Under the pieces are notes generated by a model, which was not told the DNA's origin, did not search any database, and was given only the letters and a program-made list of their open reading frames with translations. DNA of 64,000 nt from Adineta steineri. Its lineage: Eukaryota; Rotifera; Eurotatoria; Adinetida; Adinetidae. The position numbers were made by a program, and so were the translations under genes. This document shows positions 12,575-23,647 of the stretch, one piece after another. The DNA lies in assembly GCA_905250115.1 (NCBI GenBank), contig CAJNOI010000278.1, positions 27,046 to 91,045 of the forward strand, read 5' to 3'. The stretch's first letter is position 1. Each line of letters starts with the position of its first letter.

Positions 12575-14388
12575 TGAATATATATATATATTCCAAAAAT
12601 AAAAAAAAAAAGATTTACTTACAAACTAAAATAAATAAAAAAATAATAATTATATATATTCTTAAACTTTCCTCTATCTCTCAATGCAATACAAGTTAAA
12701 AGGTCACTCTACCAAAGAGAAAGAAAAAGAAGAAATTTTTGTATTATTTATTATGACTCGAGTATAGTATTTATTATTGATAAAATAAATATTAACTTGG
12801 TTAATTCAAGTCATAATAAAGATACTTCATCTTTTTATTTCAATGAAGTAACAACCATAAATTTTACAAACTTGTTCAACTATGAAAATATTTCTTCTAA
12901 TAAAGAAATATAAGGTTACTTATTGATTTTCTCTTGAAAATAAACTACAAGTACAAGGAGATATATATGTATGTTATACACCATGTGTCTATTTTATTAT
13001 AATGATGACAAAAAAAAACTGAAGGAGTCATGTTAACGCTACATTTGATAATTATGTTCATTACACTTCTTCATCACTTGAGTTGTTCTTACTATACATA
13101 ATGTATAGGCTTGTATAAAAGAGGAAAAAAAACGGAGTAAGAGAAAAAGAATACAAGTACAAATTAAGCACATTGTCGATACATATGTACATTGATAGAA
13201 TAGAAGAAAAAAGAAATTATGAAAGTATATCATTATTGAAGCGTTTTCATATCTATTTGTATGCATCATGAGCATAGATGTGAGGTCATATAGCACGTTA
13301 TCGATATACTCTTATATCTATATTAAACAAATAAATATAACATAAAGAATGAAATTAAAATTTTATTAATATATTTTCTATCTTAAGAAATATTGCTACC
13401 TTAAATCCTTTTTTTGTTTATAATACATATATCTCATCATCTTAATTAAAAAATTTATTTTATTAATTTTTTTCGAAAGATTATATATATTGTAAGATGG
13501 GAATCATATGAGATTAAAGTAAATTGTTTTTTTTTCTTATTCATTTTGATGATTTTCTGAAAATGATATGTCTAAATTCGCCGTGAAAGACTGCATCGAT
13601 TGCACCTATTTTTTCAATTAGAGTGGTTATGGGTCAGAGCGTAGAGAATATTCACACCCTCAAGATTTTGTGCATGCTATTATGATTATTGTACAAATTG
13701 GAGAATCTGAAAATTCTGTAAATAGGTCTAGCAATTATCAATAGATGATTTTATAAATATGAGAATATAAATTTTCTTTTAATATTTCTATTCTTATAGA
13801 ACATAAATAAACTTGTCATATTAGAGGGTATGGCTATTATACTCATGAAAAACTGCATCAAATATTTTATAAAAGAAAATCTATCATAGAAAAAAATTTG
13901 TATTGCTATTTGAAACGTGAAGATCAAAATTCGATTTATCCTTTATAAACTTAATTCAAAGATGAATCGATTCACGTTATTTAGACTTATTTTGAACATT
14001 TCTATCTAATACATTAGCTTAAAAATCATGATAATTCACACCTATATATGCAATACTTTGCTGATCAAGTAGATTTAAATTAGACTTTTTAAATACAATT
14101 AAAATTTAATTTCTTAGTTTTAAAGATAAATTTTATTAGTTTCTACTGCTTTCTTCAATCAGTTTTACAAAATTTGTTTTATGATTTATTTATCTTGTAA
14201 ATATACCATCTATCGAAATAAATTTATTAGAAAATTTAGTTTATTTAAAGTTTAAACTTGTACTTTTTTGCTTTTATTTATTGAAAAGTATTGATAAAAT
14301 TCAATTTCTTTATATACAAAAGTTTTTGTGCTGAATAACGATTTGTTATTGACCAGATTTGATTCAATGAAAAAAGAACGGTTAACGT
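12575..14388. other. Intergenic
   Basis: No coding region supported. AT-rich, with poly-A/T runs and dinucleotide stretches, plus one weak copy of the telomere-like inverted repeat at 13623-13664. Confidence 0.5.
13623..13664. repeat. Telomere-like inverted repeat, degenerate copy 2
   Basis: A G-rich arm GTGGTTATGGGTC is followed by a C-rich arm TTCACACCCTCAAGAT. The right end shares the CACACCCTCAAGAT boundary with the copies at 57263 and 24619. The left arm is decayed. Confidence 0.5.
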
Positions 14389-14460
14389 GCCTCTATGGCT
14401 CAGTGGTAGAGCGCCAGTCTAGTAAACTGGAGGTCCGCAGTTCGATCCTGCGTGGAGGCA
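14389..14460 (+). tRNA. trnT-AGU: tRNA-Thr (anticodon AGT)
   Basis: A 72-base cloverleaf: acceptor stem GCCTCTA/TGGAGGC with one G-T wobble and discriminator A, D-arm GCTCAGTGGTAGAGC, anticodon stem CCAGT/ACTGG around loop CTAGTAA (anticodon AGT, reads Thr ACU codons after A34-to-inosine), T-arm GCAGTTCGATCCTGC. Internal A and B boxes match pol III promoter consensus. CCA is not encoded, as usual for eukaryotes. No intron. Confidence 0.96.
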
Positions 14461-14465
14461 TCTAA

Positions 14466-14473
14466 TTTTTTTT
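14466..14473 (+). terminator. Pol III terminator of tRNA-Thr
   Basis: A run of eight T residues begins five bases after the tRNA 3' end, as expected for RNA polymerase III termination. Confidence 0.85.
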
Positions 14474-15628
14474 ATCAACTATGTAAGAATCTTGATAAAA
14501 AAATTATTTATTCATCAGCGAAATGAATTTATTTTTTTTAATAATAAAAATATATTTTATCTTCTTCAAAGATTTCTTTTATAACATCTTTTACATTATT
14601 CTTCGATATATATATACACATTTTTTTTCTTTTCTCTTTCTTCTCCAGCTGTCGCCACATTTATCTTATTCGAGAGTTATATAAATGGACTAAATTAGTC
14701 ATAGAAAGATTTCATATATATCCTTTAAAAATCGAAAGATGGATTGATTTACACGTATATTTGAAAATTCGAAAAATAAGATAATCTTCTATTCATTTGA
14801 TAAAAAATCGAAAATAAGTTTAAAACTTCAACATTAATCTTCTCGTTTAAATCTTAAAATTACTTGACAATAACTCATAGGATTTACATTGCGAATTGAT
14901 AAAATATTAATTACTATAAATTTATCGATAATTTAATAAAATATTAGTCTTACTCATATTGGAAAATATAGCCAGTATGGATATCGATATGAAATATATT
15001 TAATCATCTCTCATTGTTTTACAACACCTTAATTCATATTCTTAGTATCTATCGAGTCTATGTAATATTAAGAGGTACTGTTTACATATATTTAAATTTT
15101 TTCTTTTAATATAAAAATATTAAAGTTGAATGCAAAAACTTTTATTTTTTCATATATTGCATTGAATAAATAAAAGATAATCTATTTGTTACCATTTCAT
15201 TAATTAAACAAACAAATGTACTAATATTGACTTGCATAAACACATAGTTTGTTTTTGGCCGTTTCTTCATAAATAAAAATAACATCTTTAAGTATGAAAT
15301 GCTTAATTCCTTCAGATTTAACAAATTATTCAAAAGTTGCTTCACTTTTAGCGACAGTTTAATCGTATGAAAAATATTATCTATGAAGACAAGACCTATT
15401 ATGAACATAGTGTTGTTGTCAGAAAACAACTACTAAAATAATCTCTTATATTTGTGTTGGGTTACATTGAAAAAATAATAATTATACGTATTAAAATAAT
15501 GTTAATAAGCATTTGTCAACTTAGAAACTTTGTCCTGTATGTAAAACGTTTCTTACTGAATATATTTAGTGGTATATTTAAGTAATTTAAACGATAAAAA
15601 ATACAAGAGTTAATCGATTTCGTCAAAA
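14474..15628. other. Intergenic
   Basis: AT-rich sequence with short low-quality open frames only; no gene or repeat that I can name. Confidence 0.5.
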
Positions 15629-17719
15629 CTAGTAGATGAAATGAATGCAAGCTGAAACGAAAGCAAAGTTGAAAATAAATGTTTTGTATGACACAGCTGC
15701 TGACGCGATGATTGGATATGGCTGCCCTTGCTGTTGCCACTCGAGATAAGCGTTGAGAACAGCTGTCTTAGCTTCCATAACCGCATATCCATTGGCAGAA
15801 TTCGCTGTAATTAAAAGTGCCATTGGCTGAATTAATTGAGGGTAAACTACAACATATGAGTACCAAAGTGTATTGGTGCCAGTGTGCCATAGCGATAAAC
15901 CGAGATTGTCTCTATTATTAATCATACCACAGAGTGAATGCTCAGAATTGGAAACGGAAGATGAAGGAAAAACATAGTGTGTATGAATGTTTTGCCATAC
16001 AGATGGTGAGAGTAAATAAGACGAGATCGTTCCATTCAAAAAGCTACTGTTCATAGGAGTAGAACCAAATGATATTAGATCACGTCCTTCTTGTAAATGA
16101 CAGGCAATAAATTTAGCCCAATCATTAAGGCTTGCGTGAACCGTACCTGCAGGTCCCCAAGATTTCGGGATATCAATATCACTACTATGTAATATACCAG
16201 CTTCATCCATATAATGACCAAATGATTGAGTAGCGAAAGAATTCAGTGGTATTTGTTCAATTGGTGAGCCAAATCCTGCTGTGATCATTCCTAAACGATT
16301 AAATAGTTCATTTTGAATAATTGATTCCCATGGTAAATACCATATTTCTTCTAGAATTAATCCTAGTACAATGTAATTATTATTCGAATAAGAATAGTTG
16401 GCAGGAACATTAGTTGATGATGGTGGGTTAGAAATAATCATCGATAGTAGGATACTTAAATGATAGCGACGTGAAGGTAAAGAATAATTGCTACAGGACT
16501 CCTTGGTACCATTATTTTCTAATGTTGATTCGTGAATATGGTGTTCAATAGAGTATGCCACATCTAACTCATCAAGGCCTGAAGTATGAGTCAGTAAATG
16601 AGCAATAGTAATATATTTCCATGAGGTGTGAATGGCTAAACCACAAGAATAAGGAGACTTAGCGAAATAACCATCGACATTAGAAAAATCACTGCAATTA
16701 CATGTAGTTAATGGTGGTGTTGGAGTTGAAGAAAATGGTAAATATGGAAAGATATCACCAATAGTAGTAGCAAGGCTTAACTTTCCTGCTTGAATCAACA
16801 TTTGAATGAGAATGGCTGTCATAGATTTAGTGTTCGATCCAAGATGCCATTTATCATTGATAGTTACTGCTTCTGGAGTTACTGCATCAAAGCGACGAAT
16901 ACCAGATACTATCGTTGATACAGGAATAAATGGGCAGATTACATGTGCTGGTGATTGAGCGCCTTTGTAAGATTGCATTGAAGGTGTTTGAATAATCGAA
17001 GCACCTATAGCTGGTACGTCCTTATATTTACTTTGAATAGCTTGTAATATGGAGAGTATCGTCTCATTCAGATGAATAGTAGTGATAGGAACTGTATTAG
17101 TACATGGTGATCCCATCAGTTGAATGAATGGAGCAACAGTACTACTGAAAATATTAGGTGCAGCTAAAAGAATAGGAAATGATCCATTCACTGTGGCAAA
17201 CTTAGCACCTGGAGCAATCCATGTAATGTTAGTGGAATTTGTAGCAAATAGCGCAACATTGTTCACGTCTCCATTATTAGAGACAGCATACCAATAGGCG
17301 ACATGATAGCTAATACCGGCTGTAAGATTAACTGGTCGATCGAAAGGTAAAGACCATGGTTTAGGTTGCTCATTCGAGAATTGGAATGCAAACGCAGTCA
17401 TTGTTGCCGTTTGTTCGATGAGCATGGATGCAGCATCATAAAGAGCGGCTCTGACAGTAAGAGAGACATTATTCTGTCGAGGAAACATGACAATAGCTGT
17501 CACTTGAACAGCATAAGCAAGTTGAAATGGTGTCTGGAAAAAGAGATCGGTGGCAAGGGTCTGTGCGTAGGAGAAATTTGATGAAATAAGAGGACCATTC
17601 GATAGGAGAACTTGGGGCACACCCAAAGTGGAACAAAAGAAATTTGCAGCCAATACTGATGAAGTCAGTCCAAGCCAACACCAACAATAAATAGTTACAA
17701 TCAAATAATGAAGATGCAT
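15629..17719 (-). CDS. Secreted serine beta-lactamase-like (class C / LACTB-type) hydrolase
   Basis: A single 696-residue frame without introns. Residues 1-25 are a signal peptide ending ...SSVLAA. Residues 28-200 form a separate beta-rich region (LTVRAALYDAASMLIEQ..., YHVAYWYAV). The catalytic domain follows with the three serine-penicillin-recognising motifs: S-x-x-K as SNTK (Ser295, Lys298), Y-x-N as YSN (Tyr444-Asn446), and HTG (612-614) in place of KTG. Many NxS/T sites and cysteines fit an extracellular protein, and the C-terminus ends in a hydrophobic segment (FIFNFAFVSACIHFIY), so GPI or membrane attachment is possible. Such proteins in eukaryotes are esterases or peptidases rather than antibiotic-resistance enzymes; the substrate here is unknown. 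The lack of introns and extra N-terminal domain make it a candidate for microbial origin, not proven. Confidence 0.85.
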   Translation of the reverse strand: MHLHYLIVTIYCWCWLGLTSSVLAANFFCSTLGVPQVLLSNGPLISSNFSYAQTLATDLFFQTPFQLAYAVQVTAIVMFPRQNNVSLTVRAALYDAASMLIEQTATMTAFAFQFSNEQPKPWSLPFDRPVNLTAGISYHVAYWYAVSNNGDVNNVALFATNSTNITWIAPGAKFATVNGSFPILLAAPNIFSSTVAPFIQLMGSPCTNTVPITTIHLNETILSILQAIQSKYKDVPAIGASIIQTPSMQSYKGAQSPAHVICPFIPVSTIVSGIRRFDAVTPEAVTINDKWHLGSNTKSMTAILIQMLIQAGKLSLATTIGDIFPYLPFSSTPTPPLTTCNCSDFSNVDGYFAKSPYSCGLAIHTSWKYITIAHLLTHTSGLDELDVAYSIEHHIHESTLENNGTKESCSNYSLPSRRYHLSILLSMIISNPPSSTNVPANYSYSNNNYIVLGLILEEIWYLPWESIIQNELFNRLGMITAGFGSPIEQIPLNSFATQSFGHYMDEAGILHSSDIDIPKSWGPAGTVHASLNDWAKFIACHLQEGRDLISFGSTPMNSSFLNGTISSYLLSPSVWQNIHTHYVFPSSSVSNSEHSLCGMINNRDNLGLSLWHTGTNTLWYSYVVVYPQLIQPMALLITANSANGYAVMEAKTAVLNAYLEWQQQGQPYPIIASAAVSYKTFIFNFAFVSACIHFIY

Positions 17720-18697
17720 TCGTGAATATAATTGTAAAACGAATTTATCAACTTAATCGTGAATGAAACAAGTAAAATGAAGATAAAATTATAGAAGTTG
17801 ATGAACGATTGTAGTTCAAAAATCTATATATTGTTTGTATGAAATAATATTTTAAGATTCAACAATTTATAAACTGAAGAATTTATAGTAAAAAGTAAAG
17901 TTATCAGTCTATCCCTAGATGTAAATAACAAAAATATATGAAATTTATTAACTCTTTTTGTCGTTTTCTATTATACATGTTTTTTACAACGCACGTAAAC
18001 ATCTTTCAAACTTACCGTTAACAAGAATTTATCTTCATTTTCTGTTCTTGTTTTGCTTTAAATGGGAGTGTGCTGCATGTGGTGACATCAAATATTTGTT
18101 TTTTCTTTCGTTTCTTATTATCATGACTAATGTAATCTTCATCTTGATAGTGATAAAATATAATTTTCGTTTGTATGCATTGACTCATATGACAGCATAC
18201 ATGCATTATCTATCGTGTTTTTTTCTTCACTTTCTTACTAATACGAGCCAATATAAGCTTAAAAGATTTATATCATGATATTATTCTGAATACACGTTAT
18301 ATCCTTGACAAGAAGTAGAAACGAAATTTGATATCATTCTCTAATATTTTGTATAGAAATGATTTGTATTGTCGTAAAATGAGGTATTATTTATTAAGAA
18401 ATATTGATGTAAAAAAACTGTAAGTATTATAAGACATGCTCGATATACATCTTTGATGCACGTATGAATAAAGTTTTTACCTCTTTTTGTAACATATGTG
18501 GCAAACTTGGTTGTGACTCTTGTGTAGTCACTTTTAGAAAATTCTATACTGAAGTCAGTGATTACTATTCTTCGTAGATGAGTAACATGAAATGATTTTT
18601 ATTTATTAATAATTAGTTCTAGATATTTAATTTTTAAAGCTAGAGCTTATAAGAGTAACGTTTGAAAATGAAGAGAACAACGCGAAGATTCTTGGCA
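17720..18697. other. Intergenic between two minus-strand genes
   Basis: Contains an open frame at 17958-18278 whose product is Phe/Leu/Cys-rich without domain or splice logic; I regard it as chance. Nothing else recognised. Confidence 0.5.
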
Positions 18698-19759
18698 TTA
18701 TGCCTTTTTTCGCGGTAAGAGTGTTACTACTCTTGTCTTCTTAACTTCTTCATGAGATTTACCAAAATATCTCTCTGTTGCAAAGCTCCAATGAATAAAG
18801 CCAATAGCCCATTGTTCTACTGCAGCTAAATAGGTTGCGACATCTTGGTCAATTTTTGAGCCCCACGAAGGAATCTTCTCCTTTTCAGATACATAAGCAT
18901 TGAAACGCTCTTTGACACGATCTCCAACAAAATCTATGCTTTCTTGTAGTGAGCGACCTTCTCCCATACTAATAATGACCAGATTGTGAGTTTCTCCCCA
19001 AGCTTGTTCAATGTTAAAACTGTAGATATCCTAAAATGAGATATTCGTATGTATTATAACCGCTAAAAACTCAAATTGATGACTTACATTTGCCCAACAG
19101 CAAATATCATTAATGTAAAGCGCAAGCTTTTTCATGGTAGGGTTATGAAGGACCTCATCTGGAACATCGAGATTCAAATCATACTGGACCAAATCATAGA
19201 CACTTGACAGTGCGCCTGTTTGACGACGCAGCTTAATGTAGCTATCGATACTAAGATCGATATCCTTTGACCGATTAATAACTTGTTCAACGGCAGCATT
19301 AATAAAGTTCTGAAAGTGTTTAACGAGACGTTGTTGACATCGTTCAGTTGCCGTTTCATGAATATCTAGCATGAAGCTTCTTAGCATGTCTGCAGGTAAG
19401 AATGAAGTTTTTGTAAATGTCTCGGGATCGCGCAAAACATTTATGGTAAGATCAGCGGCATGTCTAGCATCTTCTGAACTTTTGCTCCATTTACCATTAT
19501 CGAAATAGTCATCATAAATGAACACCCATTGATAATAATTGGCTAAGACATAAAGTCGTTTGGCATCTGCCGTACAATGTCCCATTGCAGCAAGTAAAGG
19601 AAATTGCGCCTTCTTCACCTTTTCGATATTATCTATGCCATATGAATTCAGCCACTGTTCGGCTGCTACTTTTGCAGTCTCGTAGTGTGGGTTCATCTTA
19701 AATTCGAATGGACAGTGCTTGATGAGATCTGGCAGAACAAATGTCTCCGTTTCAGTCAT
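18698..19759 (-). CDS. Class I terpene synthase (microbial sesquiterpene-cyclase type)
   Basis: Two exons, 19759-19088 and 19030-18698, split by a 57 bp intron inside the metal-binding motif (N224 | D225); 334 residues, the usual size of bacterial and fungal single-domain terpene cyclases. Visible motifs: aspartate-rich DDYFD (83-87), pyrophosphate sensor Arg178 in LRRQTGA exactly 46 residues before the NSE triad, NSE motif NDIYSFNIE (N224, S228, E232), and the C-terminal RY pair (311-312). All residues needed to bind the Mg2+-diphosphate cluster are kept, so the protein looks active on a prenyl diphosphate (FPP or GPP; product not predictable). Animals generally lack this type, so acquisition from bacteria or fungi followed by intron gain is likely. 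No partner pathway genes lie next to it. Confidence 0.92.
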
Positions 19760-20958
19760 TTTACTTTGTGTATAGAAGAGCTTGTCAAGTATTACGTTTG
19801 GGCACCGATCTTACTAGAAACACGTAGCTAAAAAATAAGAGATCTTATATATGAAAAGACAACCAATAAATTCGTCTTTTGTCGGTGTTTCTAATCGAAC
19901 AAGTTCGAGATTCTCTATACTACACCTGTTTACATAATAGACAACTACCATGAATATACAATGTAAAAACAGTATGATGCACTGTTTTTTTTTTAATTCT
20001 GTTACACTACGCACTCAATGAACTATCAAAAAAGAATATTAATAGTAAAATATAAATCATTTAAAAATACAGAATCTTCACTTTTAGAGCATTAGGATAA
20101 TACTTCGGACGTTTTTATTGTAGATCTTTAAGCTAGTAGATGACTTTAGACACACAGAGGTGGTAAAAGTTTTTCGTACGATACAGTATTGATTCATCAC
20201 AGCAAAATCTGTTCCTGGCATATTAGCTAGTGCATGTGTCTGTATACATGTACATAGATTCATAGAGATATATTAATCATAAATATAATTATAGAGAAGT
20301 AATTCTACATTTCTTCTTAACTGACTGTACAATATAACCATATTGATACCAATTATAGTCACATTTTTATAATAAAAACACTAAATCTAATGCGCTCTCA
20401 GTGAAAATTTAGTATCTCATGAATTCGTGTACATACTTCTAAAATAAAAATGGACATCTAACCATCTTGTTATTTTCTATTACGAATAAAATCTATAAAT
20501 ACATTACTTACCTGTAATGTGCGTTTTGTATAGAGTTTATTTTTGAATAAATAAAAATCCCAGTAAGGTAGCTTCATTATATACTGTTTGGCCTACCATT
20601 TCATTCTTTCGATATTTTCTGTTTTTGTCACTTCGTTGCTTCATATGTTACCTACACTCTTTGATGATCACCAGTTTTGTGTTTTTTATCGTTCTTCTCC
20701 TTCTCACCCACATAGATATACTCTCTAAACGTATGCAATCATATGGACAAATATATCCATAGATTACATCATAAATCTATACAATAATAAACGTTACTGC
20801 TTCGACAAATAAAAATATTACACATATATTTCAGACTGAATTTAACCACTCAAATTATCATCAAAAATCTGATGTGCAATTACATTCTCTATCGAGCCAT
20901 ATCAGTCGAAGCATATTGACACATTTTTTTTCGCAATCTATCAAGAAATTAGCGACAT

Positions 20959-21021
20959 CTTGAGAGTGAGTGAGAGTATTCTATTTTCTGACCCATTTGA
21001 TACTCACACTCATACCCTCAG
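20959..21021. repeat. Telomere-like inverted repeat, copy 3
   Basis: Left arm CTTGAGAGTGAGTGAGAGT and right arm ATACTCACACTCATACCCTC are imperfect reverse complements, with the G/purine-rich arm first. The left boundary (CATCTTGAG) is the same as at 24618. Confidence 0.6.
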
Positions 21022-21330
21022 CAATATTCCATCTAACAAATACTTCGAAATGGCCTTCAGCTATTAAAAACTGAAATATTCTATTTATATTGTATCTCGT
21101 ATTTGATGACGATGCAAATTCTCCTATATCAACGTCCGAAGATCCAGCATTTCTTTTACAACAGTTGTCGTGATTATTTTACTTCAGTAAAAACAAGCGT
21201 GACGCAATCAATTCACTACTGAATAGTACATTGTTTCTATAATATTTTAGTATCGTTATCATATCAATGGTCTACAGATTATTTGACATATACTCAGTCA
21301 CATTTGTGTAAGCGTCGTAGTTTGGCAGAG

Positions 21331-21382
21331 TCTTGAGGGTGTGGGTGTGGTTGTAATGCTGATATACATTTCATACTGCGCC
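21331..21382. repeat. Telomere-like inverted repeat, copy 4
   Basis: Strong G-rich arm CTTGAGGGTGTGGGTGTGG beginning near 21333, with a decayed C-rich partner GCGCCCACATTCAT near 21368-21381. Confidence 0.65.
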
Positions 21383-22354
21383 CACATTCATCTGATATGG
21401 AAATATACAATCAATGAATACCAATTGCAATAGCTCAGAAAATATCTATTAATAATTAAACATTATTTAACAGTTGTTTTATTTTATCATAAAGTCTTAT
21501 TGACTATCTAAATAAACAAGATAAAGAAATAGAATACTTCCACTTATAGCTTTGATAATTCAGTATAAGAAACTGCTGGTATCTATTTTTAACGAGAATC
21601 AAAGAATTGATCAAAGATTTGTTCTGAATGGTACTGCATGTCGTAGCAATATCCAATTCACATTTTATATATTTGATCAAACGTCCGAAAATATTCGTGA
21701 ATAAACAAATGTCTACTGAGGAAAAAACTGGTTTAGCTCGTTGCATTACATTTTTTTATTGTTTAAGAATTAAGAATAGCTTTTATCCTGACGCTACATG
21801 TGCTGCCTTAAATCAAAACAATGTTTTGAAGCACAAGCAAAAAGGAATAGTGTCTAGTAGTTTTGTTCTTTCTTCACAAAACAATGATGAAACATATTTT
21901 TTTACTTGATTGTTAACAGTTATCTTTTTCATATTATCTTCAAAGCCATACACATAAAATAAAATCAAGATTTTTTTTTCGTTGACTGAAGTTACATTAT
22001 TTCAAATTTTTGATGGAGTCTGGACGTTTCTTCAACATTCATACGAGTTGTAATTCTTTTACATGTGAAATTAAAAAAGTAAGAATTCGATTATAAAAAC
22101 AAGATTAATAGTCTAGAAGTAATATAGTGATAACAGATAATAAAAACATGAAGTTTTCTACCACTGCTATTACTTTTAGACTACCTTACGTATAATATTA
22201 GCAATACATTTAGAAATCTTGTTATCAGTAGCAACGAATCTAACATTTATTTAACTACTGTATCATATATTTAGTAAACTGGCGATTAAATATAAGAATA
22301 AGTTCATCTCGTATCTGCACCCACTATTTTATCGATTCAACTGATGGTTAATCA

Positions 22355-23134
22355 CAGTGTTGCCACCTCTTCTGCTTTTAGCAGAAAAATTCTGCTTTTT
22401 GAGGATTTTTCTGCTTTCTTTCTGTCCTTTCTGCTTTTTAAAGATTTTTCTGCTTTTTTAAATATTAGATTATTCATGTTTGTCATGAATAGTTCCCATC
22501 TAAGCGATTATTTTTCTAGTCTAAAAAGATAAACTTTTACCAACAATCATTCATGTTACTATTTTCTTTTAGTTTAACTTCAATTACATATATCTTCTGT
22601 TTTTTAGCGGTCTCTTGTTTTTCTTGTTTCCCTTTAACCCTTGCAGTCCTAACAGTTTCTTGCGTTGTGCATAAAAACGAAAAACACGAAAGTCTCTATT
22701 GCATACAATCAGTTGTATCTGAACTAATTTGATTTCTAAGACATAAGAATCGAGAAAAGGCTGCTGCTATTAGAACTACCACGTGTGATAACTAGGTTAA
22801 ACACTAAACGGTATTCCTCTTCCAAAACGACAGAACGAGGATAATACTTTTCGCGTTCTTTATGTCATCTATGAGGTGAAATTTTAAAATTAAAGGGTTA
22901 ATAAAGATTCAAACTAAATCTGTAATTTTAGATTATTATGTTAAATCTAACAAGGGACCACTCTCAGGTGCTGATTCGCTTTTGAGTGAGCGCTTAAAAT
23001 AAGTGTTAAAGTCTGTTTACGTAAGAAACATGATTTCTGCCTTTTCTTCTGCTTTTTGATGGTGAAATTTCTGTCATTTTCTGCTTTTCATAGTTTTTTT
23101 TCTGCTTTTTGCACTTCAAAAGGTGGCAACACTG
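22355..23134. mobile_element. Non-autonomous hAT-type DNA transposon
   Basis: Perfect 14-base terminal inverted repeats CAGTGTTGCCACCT (22355-22368) and AGGTGGCAACACTG (23121-23134) are flanked on both sides by the 8-base direct repeat GTTAATCA (22347-22354 and 23135-23142). An 8-bp target duplication with CA...TG termini is the hAT pattern. Both ends carry clustered subterminal TTCTGCTTTT motifs, which in hAT elements are usual transposase-binding sites. The 780 bp element has no transposase frame, so it would depend on a source element elsewhere. Intact duplication and termini suggest a fairly recent insertion. Confidence 0.9.
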
Positions 23135-23647
23135 GTTAATCATCATTAATACATCCTTCATTTGACTTAGAATATATTTTAATCGGGATATGAAGATTAT
23201 ATATACAGATAATCGTATTATTACTAAGTCAAAATCCATTATGTACAGTAATAAAAAAATGTATAATCTGATTCTACTGGCAAATCCCAGGTTTCCGAGT
23301 ATTAGAGATAGGACTACTAAAATAGTTTTATTATAAGTGGGACTGAAAATTGATCACTTCGATAGAAAAAAATAATTAGTATACGGTGTGAAGATCTCTG
23401 GTTTTTAGAATGATATGACTTTGTGGCAAATTCAGATGTAGGTTTTATTTGAGAAAGCATCGAACGTACACAAATCATAGGATAATACAGCAGGAGAAAC
23501 AAGTGTGATTATCTTTATCAAACAAAGTTTTTGTGCATTAGTATGCACAAATATGTAGAGTGAAAATCAACGAGAAATGGTTATCAATGAATTTCAAAAA
23601 GCATTAATCTATTTTTTTCTTTTAGATAAAATCTTACAGCTATATAT
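23135..23647. other. Upstream region of the GTPase gene
   Basis: No gene. Two acceptor-like sites (TTTTAG near 23626 and CTTACAG near 23639) stand just before the GTPase start, so a 5' UTR intron is possible, but no donor can be fixed. Confidence 0.35.

Larger units (their letters stand above)
19760..22354. other. Intergenic, gene-poor
   Basis: No credible gene. It holds two telomere-like copies, 20959-21021 and 21331-21382, about 300 bp apart. Short open frames at 21504-21909 lack coding character. Confidence 0.5.

Noticed and set aside
17958..18278. 106-codon open frame
   Set aside because: Phe/Leu/His/Cys-rich composition with no domain; AT-rich intergenic chance frame.
21504..21909. Overlapping frames on both strands
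   Set aside because: No splice logic, family resemblance or coding bias; adjacent to repeats.
22344..22532. 62-codon frame MVNHSVATSS...
   Set aside because: Lies across the left end of the hAT-type element and just translates its terminal and subterminal repeats.
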